64,000 nucleotides of DNA from the NCBI RefSeq assembly GCF_033439725.1, contig NW_026944388.1:1674001-1738000 (forward strand), in the 5' to 3' direction. The notes under the pieces were generated by a model. The model was not told where the DNA came from. It ran no database searches and saw only the letters and a list, made by a program, of their open reading frames with translations. Shown in pieces: positions 57,747 through 64,000 of the stretch (the stretch's first letter is position 1; each line of letters opens with the position of its first letter). The stretch comes from Neurospora tetraspora (Eukaryota > Ascomycota > Sordariomycetes > Sordariales > Sordariaceae). A program made the position numbers and the translations under genes.

Positions 57747-59447
57747 ATGGAAAGCTCATCCCCATCCGCCCCATCCGTCCCTGACGAGAGGGAAGTTCAA
57801 CGCGCCGCCCTTGTCGATCACCGTCAGCGCCTAACCGATGCCCTGGCGCTTGCTCCATATGATCTCATCCTCTACTTGGAGCGAGCCGTCGTTTATTCTG
57901 AGCTAGCGTACCCCGACCTTGCGGCTGGCGATGCGTACCGTGCCCTCCTTCTGACAGACGAAGTTCTTAACGAGGGGTTCGAATATCACGAAGCAGCCAA
58001 GGAATCTCTTGAGGGCCACTCAACCGAGCCTTATCCCAAAGTCTTGGACCATGGCGACCTTCTTGCCAACATCACGAATATGGCCGATGGCGAGGACGTT
58101 GATGGATCCGAGCCGTACCGCCAACTGGCTACCACAGCCTCTGTTCGCTGCTTCCAGATCCTATCACTCAGTCTTCTCCTGTGCGGTTGTCTAGCAAGCG
58201 CGTCCGACTTTGTCGAAAAGGGTCTGAAGATTCTTCCCGAAAACAAGGAGCTCTTGGAAACCAAGGGATATATCGAACAGGTTGCCAGGCGGAGATTGCG
58301 CTTGAAGCCCGACGAGCCGATCGATTTCCATGATCTTCCCGACACCGGTGCTGTGCGCCGCGAGATCTACCCCTGGAACACGTACGAGCCCGATCGCTTC
58401 TCGGAGGAGTCACTGTCATTTCTGAACGGTCAGCTCGAAACCATGGCGCCCAAGTGCGCCGTCAAGGTTTCGTGCCTACCCGTTCTCCTCGAGGGAGAGA
58501 CCAACACCGACGAATACGAGATCATCCCAACCTGTAACCAGCTGGGTCTCTTTGCGAAGGAGGATATTGCTCCTGGCGAGGCTGTCTTGAAGGAGTACTC
58601 GTTGCTGACGGCGAACAACCGTCACAAGGAATCCACATGCGATGCCTGCGGAACTGAGCTACCACCGCTCAAAGTGCAAACAGAAGCCGTCAGTTGCCCG
58701 GAATGTTATGATACTGTCTTCTGCGACGAGTTTTGTTTCTCTCAGGCCGAGGAACAATACCACCCGGCGGTTTGCGACAAGGACGTTGACTCGATTGCGA
58801 AGGACCCCGAGGCCAAGGATGTTGCCGAATCCCTGTACCTCCTCCTCTTGGCTCGCCTGTTGGCAATGTCCAACCATCAGGAGGTCCATTCCCTGGAGCT
58901 GAAGGAGATCAAGTACATCTGGGGAGACTTTGTCCCTACCCAGCTCAACGATATTGACTTGTCGGTGAACGCCGGCCCGCCTCCCGAGTGGACGTTGCCG
59001 TTCTCCTTCAAGTACAACATCGAGATCCCTCTTCATATTCTTGAGAAGATGGATATCGATATCTTCGAGACGCTCCCTCAACACGACCTATGGGTCTTCA
59101 ACACAGCGTACAGCAAGTTCCGCGGCACTGCGTCTGCCCGCAAGGGCTTGCGTGATGGGCGTCCCGAGGTAGCGGCTGTCCACCCCTTCTGGTGCTTGGC
59201 CAACCACGACTGCGATCCTAACGTGACTTGGGAATGGGGTGGTCGGATGACATTGTTCGCTCGGGAGACGAGAGTCGTCGGTAACCGGCCAGGCGGCATC
59301 AAGGCGGGCGAGGAGATCTTGAACCACTACTGCGACGTCGATCTGTCTGTCAAGGACCGAAGGGAATGGGCTCAAGGAGCGTTGGGCGGTTGGTGTATGT
59401 GCAAGAGGTGTCGCGATGAAGCTGCCGCAACGAACGGTAGCGATTAG
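57747..59447 (+). CDS. TPR-like / zinc-finger / SET-domain protein (SMYD-like methyltransferase family)
   Basis: Single exon, 566 aa, with the ATG at 57747 in good context (gccATGG). Residues 15-190 are helical and TPR-like (DALALAPYDLILYLERAVVY, then FVEKGLKILPENKELLETKG). SET sequence starts near residue 265 (NQLGLFAKEDIAPGEAVLKE). It is interrupted by a cysteine-rich zinc finger, about 297-345 (CDACGTEL, CPECYDTVFCDEFC, HPAVC), MYND-like but variant in spacing. The SET core follows: FWCLANHDCDPNV near residue 485 (NH.C motif) and GEEILNHYCDVDLSVKDRRE near 521 (catalytic Tyr region). The post-SET GWCMCKRC supplies Zn-binding Cys. The layout matches fungal SMYD-type lysine methyltransferases; substrate is unknown. 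Confidence 0.9.
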   Translation: MESSSPSAPSVPDEREVQRAALVDHRQRLTDALALAPYDLILYLERAVVYSELAYPDLAAGDAYRALLLTDEVLNEGFEYHEAAKESLEGHSTEPYPKVLDHGDLLANITNMADGEDVDGSEPYRQLATTASVRCFQILSLSLLLCGCLASASDFVEKGLKILPENKELLETKGYIEQVARRRLRLKPDEPIDFHDLPDTGAVRREIYPWNTYEPDRFSEESLSFLNGQLETMAPKCAVKVSCLPVLLEGETNTDEYEIIPTCNQLGLFAKEDIAPGEAVLKEYSLLTANNRHKESTCDACGTELPPLKVQTEAVSCPECYDTVFCDEFCFSQAEEQYHPAVCDKDVDSIAKDPEAKDVAESLYLLLLARLLAMSNHQEVHSLELKEIKYIWGDFVPTQLNDIDLSVNAGPPPEWTLPFSFKYNIEIPLHILEKMDIDIFETLPQHDLWVFNTAYSKFRGTASARKGLRDGRPEVAAVHPFWCLANHDCDPNVTWEWGGRMTLFARETRVVGNRPGGIKAGEEILNHYCDVDLSVKDRREWAQGALGGWCMCKRCRDEAAATNGSD

Positions 59448-61335
59448 GAAAGGGGAGATTGTGATATGGTGGAGAATACATTGGGATAAACATATGCACG
59501 GTTGGAGAAAAGATAACGGAACTTGCCCCTTTTTGGTTTGATTGGACGGAAGCAGGGAAGAAATTTGTTTGTGGATTTCACTTCTTTGTCGAAGGGCTTG
59601 CCTAGAGGAAAAGTGTGGTGGGAATTTTGGCTACATCAGACATACCATAGTATGCTGCGCGGCGATACCCTCAAATGTTTTAGCAGGTGGTGCTGGGGTT
59701 CCTCCCTTCTTCGTCGTTGATATTTGGTTCTTGATATGTTTTTTTCTAGAACTTTTTATTTTTTTATTTTTTTTTATTTGGATGCTTGACCCTTCAGCGA
59801 GCACACGGCATGCTGGTCACATTAATAGATTTGGGTTGTCGCTCACACCGGGGAATTCGCATGAATCTTGAACAGTTGAAACACTAGTGAACATCGGGCA
59901 GTTCCAGTGGCCAAGTATTATAGTTGGTTCTCCCGGGCTCACAGAGACCGGCCGGCATCTGGGGATCGAGATCAGAGTGAGCATCACAGAATGGTTTTGA
60001 GCATTGGCACCTAATCCCTCACCTTGGATACCAAGGTGGATCATCATCGGTGTGGCATCTCACCTTGGTAGCTCACCTTATCCCTGACCACCCCAGACAT
60101 CCACAAAATGGACGCGGAAAATAACCCGAAACTGTTGATTTGCAAGCAATATCTGTGTTTTTCATCAATGATATCATTAAAGTTTCATATGAGATGGAGA
60201 ACCAGGGTAAAGGCAGGAAGCGGAATAAAATGGTTCAACATTGAATGTCCTGGGATGTATTCTACAATCTACTGTTGGTTTATTTGTTAGCTTGGTACTC
60301 CTAGTATTTTAGACGAGATCTATGCCGAGTTGTCCCAAACCTTATAAGGACGCATTGAAATGATTAGGTACGGATGGGATATGCTTAAGGATTGATCGGA
60401 AATGTATTAATAAGATTCAATATCACATATTCAGCATCGCAATTGACATATTCAAGATAGATATCAGGCTTTGATCATGGAACGAAACGTATCAATAGAT
60501 ATGAAAACGCCTAGGGAAGTTGACCCGAGGTCTCGAGCTAACAAACAAAGCAGTATTGGACTGTAGAGACCTAGATTTGATAAAGTTGTTCAACGCCGAA
60601 TGCTTCGATATAACGACCTAGAAAGCGAAAGGCAGTCAGTCACCTTACGCAGCGTCCTGTTCCATGGCGGCATGTCTTGTCAATAGAAGTCCTACGACCA
60701 GTTTTTGGTATATGCTTCATGAGAGATTGAAATAACTGCGCTTTTATGCAACCGGGAAATCGCAGTTCGAGAGTACACTAGACGTTTCATTTAATCATGG
60801 CGGCTTCATCAATCCATCTCTTTGCCATTCTCACCTTCCATACAGCACCATCACCACCGACTACGACGTTGTCAAGCAGTAATCTCCAACCCTTATGAAG
60901 ATACACACCCAAGCACATGGAATCTGTTGTCCATATTTTCAAGAGGAGCAAAAAAACGAAGACGAGCGAGGGTAGAAAGAGGAGAAGAGGTATCTTTGAA
61001 AAAGGTTGCGCACACAGTAGGCAGCAAGTAGCAATAGTGTACTATATTTACAAAACAAAAGCCAGCAAACAAACTTCTTTTTTTTCCCTTCTTGTTCTGA
61101 TATGTCAGACAAGACCTTCCTTCCTTCCTTCCCTTCCTTCCTTCGATCAATACTGACAGCGCACACGCAACCACGCATCCGAGAAAGAAACAATAGCCTG
61201 GCACAATTAATCATTTAACTCCCCACACACACAAGAAAAGAAAACAAACACGGTTCAGTTCCAACCACTGTCCCAACCATCACGCCTATCAGCCTTTAAC
61301 GCCAAAATCTCTTGTGCCTTCCTTACATAGGGACC
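59448..61335. other. Convergent region between the SET gene and pacC
   Basis: About 1.9 kb between two convergent genes; both 3' UTRs lie here. A T-rich tract is at about 59738-59780. A CTTCCTTCCTTCCC-type repeat lies near 61118-61145, close to the end of pacC. No gene supported. Confidence 0.5.
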
Positions 61336-63388
61336 TTAGTTAATGCGAGGAAGAACAGGATAAAGAGGCTTCTCCGGTGCCGAAGGACCCGCCGCAGTCG
61401 GCAGATTCGGGCTCTTCTGTTGCTGCTGTTGCTGCTGTTGCTGCTGTTGCTGGTTCCGCTGCTGCTGGTTCCGATCCGACGACTCGAGCACCATGGGGTC
61501 GATCCTGCTAGTGTCGTCCTCATCAAACTCCTGCCTCTCCAGACGGGCGCGGATACCCTGGCGGAGGTACTCGATGACGCGCATGTGCTGCAGCCAGTCG
61601 TCGTAGGTCTCGGGTCCGTTCACATCGCCCGTCTCCGAATCCTCCGATGGCGAGCTGACCGTGGCCTGCTCGCTGGCCTTGGGGGTGGGCGCACGGTCGG
61701 CCTCATCGGCGGCGCGACGCGCGCTCTGCAGGACGCCGCCCGAAAGACGGCGCTCGTTGTGGGTGAAGTTGGATCCGAGACCCGAGGTCGAGGGGTAGGG
61801 GAGCCCTGGCCGGCTGGGCAGAGTCGGGTAGGAGACCGAGGGGGTGGAGCTGTGGCGCGTGGTGGGAGACAGGCTGGTGGAAGAGGTACTTGGTGAGTGA
61901 CCCGAGGTGTACGACATGTTGCTAGGAGTGGGCGTAACCGCAGGGGTGCCGGCCGAGTGAGGAGAGGTGGCGCTAAGAGGGGAGGCGAGGGACGCGCCGG
62001 GGTACGGGTCGATGGTCGGGCGAGTCGCATATGTGGGCGAGTGATGGCGCATCTCGACAGCGGTGTTCTCATAGACAGTCGCTTGCATTTGCTCGAGGAA
62101 GTGGTCCATTTGCTGGAGGTCCTCCTTGGTGCGAAGGTTGGGCATGGGCGGGAGGTAGTAGTGCTGAGTGAGCGGATGATGGGCGCTGGCCATGCCGAGA
62201 GTGTGGGGAGGCTGGGCCATGTACTCAGTCGCCAGACCTCCAGAGTGAAGCCCCAAGGGAGCATGGAGAGGCATTAGAGCGCGGCCAACCGACTCATAGG
62301 AGGTCGGGTTGATTTGACGGCGCTTGACACTGCCAAAGAAGTCATTCAGGTCATCGAACTGACGCTTCCGGGCATCGAAAGGAGCAGCCTGGTGGCCGGT
62401 GAAGTCGTTACGCTGGCCGCCCATGGGCTGGGCTGGGTAGTACATGGGGGCGTGGTAGGGCTGCGATGCTGGGTACTGTGCGTGGTAGTAACTAGCCTGA
62501 CCATTCTGGTGGGGCTGGCCAAAAGGGGCTTGGTTAGTACCGCGCATATGGCCATTGTGATCATAGAAACCGGAGGGAGCTGGAGGCGAATTAGCCTCAA
62601 AGAGCATACGAGGGTGGCCCAGCGCGAGGCCGAACTGAAGAAAACTGGTCTCCTAGATTTCCGGGAGACCGAATCGGAGGGTGGTGGTTATGTACATACC
62701 CTTGTGAACTGGAGCCTGAGCTCTATAAGCACCATTCATGCCACCGTTCTGGTCCTGGGGAGACCTACCCACCAGAACCGAGTCGTCGGCATGGGTCTTG
62801 ACATGCTTCTTGAGATCCTGAGGGCGCTTGAAGCACTTGCCGCAGAAATCGCACTTGTGCGGCTTCAGGGGAACGTGAACACGGACATGCGAAGTGATGT
62901 GGTCGCGCTTCACCGTGGTGGTGCGGCACGAGTTCCACTGGCATGTGAGGTTAAGGTTGTTGGTGCTCTTGCGACCAACATGCTTCTCGCAAATGTGTTC
63001 CTATTTTATCGTGTTAGAATATCTCCACATGTGAGTTTTCAGAGTATTGACATACGTAGAGCACCTCGGCGCTAGTGAAGCGCTCATTGCACTCAGCCCA
63101 TCGGCAGACAAGACTTTCATCTTGAGCAGCAGCAGGGGCTGAGGAGTTGCTGGTGGTGGTGGGAGTAGTAGAGGGAGCGGGAGTGGTGCGGTTGGATGCA
63201 GAGTTGGATGAGTTGGATGAAGCCTCAGGCTTCATGGCATTGGCAGCAGTTCCGTTGGCGGGAGCGGCAGGGGCAGTGGTGGGAGTGGCAGCGGTAGCAG
63301 GAGCCGGAATGGGCGTTGTTTGGGCCGGGGCCGGGGCCGTGTTGGCGCCGTTGGCGGTGCCGTTTTCCTGGGCCGGTGTGGACGACAT
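61336..63388 (-). CDS. pacC: PacC/Rim101 pH-response zinc-finger transcription factor
   Basis: Exon 1 is 63056-63388, exon 2 is 62700-63000 and exon 3 is 61336-62579. They join in phase to 625 aa. Three C2H2 fingers span about residues 93-195: [47 protein letters not shown] and [20 protein letters not shown]. Ala/Thr/Pro/Ser-rich DNA precedes them. The [11 protein letters not shown] block and [17 protein letters not shown] follow, as in PacC. The C-terminal [20 protein letters not shown] helix belongs to the interaction region that holds the full-length form closed. A poly-Gln run lies near residue 595, and the end YPVLPRIN has a YPXL-type motif of the kind bound by PalA/Rim20. PacC is cleaved at alkaline pH to activate alkaline-expressed genes. 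The last acceptor (TCCAG at 62580) was chosen because it alone restores phase. Confidence 0.95.
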
Positions 63389-64000
63389 GGTTGCTACTGT
63401 GTGACCGGATGGGGTGTATAAGTGCCAAGTGTCGGGTATACCGAGGTACACACAAATCAGGTACCGAGTACTCTGACTTGAATGGGCGAAACGGAGATCA
63501 GGTTATCCCGGGGTCCGATTTCACCGAGTAGGTTTGACCGTTTTCAGTGGTCGGTCCGGGTGCGGTTGGGCGACGTTGGACAAGTTACTGTCGGCCGGCG
63601 CGTGATAGTGACAGCCGTCCGAGTCGAGATGCTGACAGTGACAGCCAGACGAGGGACTGGGACTTGGGAGGTGTTCAGGACGAGACCCCACCAAGAAAAG
63701 CCAAGAAAAAATTGCCGGCGACTCCAATGGGAAGACGGCTTATGCGTTCCGTATCAAATCGGTTATCGGTACCTGCGATTGGATGGTGTGCCAGTTGCAG
63801 TCGGTTGATGCGCGCGCAGGAAGAATCGCCAAAAAGCTCTGGTCGTCTGTTCGAAGTTGCAAGAGGAAAAAAGCCCCAACAAACAAAACGTCTTGATAGA
63901 TTTTAAGTTGTTTGCAGAGGGAAAACACGTTGGATCAACAGCGGGCCTTCACTGTCTTTATTATGGCCTTGCTCCTTGGCGGTACTGGCGAAAAGACTTG
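63389..64000 (-). promoter_or_regulatory. pacC upstream region with three GCCAAG (PacC-type) sites
   Basis: The hexamer GCCARG is the known PacC/Rim101 target. GCCAAG occurs at 63424-63429 and 63700-63705 on the plus strand, and as CTTGGC at 63975-63980. Three copies in about 600 bp are more than the one or so expected by chance for both strands and both variants. This suggests, but does not prove, autoregulation. Confidence 0.45.

Overview
The window looks like euchromatic DNA of a filamentous ascomycete, most likely Neurospora or a close Sordariales relative. The reasons are short introns (48-120 bp) with GTA/GTG donors and CTAAC-like branch points, fungal families (PacC, Stb3, GH76, DUF1295), an intron-bearing tRNA-Ile, long Ser/Thr/Pro-rich proteins, and a 24-kb AT-rich block with the signature of repeat-induced point mutation (RIP): CpA/TpG nearly gone, TpA in excess, repeats differing almost only by transitions. 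No species assignment was tested.

Left euchromatic arm (1-21.7 kb): the 5' part of a DUF1295 membrane protein (minus) diverges from DNA topoisomerase III (plus, six exons, with an RGG/poly-Gly insertion). A 5-kb gene-poor stretch leads to an Stb3-type Sin3-binding protein (plus). After about 3.3 kb more without a supportable gene come tRNA-Ile(AAU) (minus) and two long minus-strand genes: an 866-aa Ser/Thr-rich protein with a C-terminal helical part, and a 902-aa Pro/Ser-rich protein with a C-terminal cysteine cluster.

Heterochromatic island (21.74-45.77 kb): two RIP-degraded elements are separated by about 450 bp of normal composition. The first is a PIF/Harbinger-type DNA transposon (inverted ends at 21739 and 36736) whose transposase was split by an 11.3-kb Ty3/Gypsy LTR retrotransposon (358-bp LTRs, 5-bp target duplication gtatt, minus orientation). 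The second (37190-45764) has 27-bp inverted ends flanked by TA, as in Tc1/mariner. It carries three tandem arrays, a 39-bp-arm palindrome, a tRNA-like relic and an eroded reading frame ending in YNKFGG-like hexapeptide repeats.

Right euchromatic arm (45.8-64 kb): a small two-exon minus-strand candidate gene diverges from a secreted GH76 alpha-1,6-mannanase, which converges on 6-phosphogluconolactonase. These are followed by a PHO13-type HAD phosphatase, a TPR/zinc-finger/SET (SMYD-like) protein and the pH-response regulator PacC, which has GCCAAG sites upstream of its own gene. The genes show no operon-like or cluster logic; they are ordinary housekeeping and regulatory genes around a silenced transposon nest. 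The least explained parts are the second element, the extra 3 kb in the Gypsy element and the long gene-free stretches.
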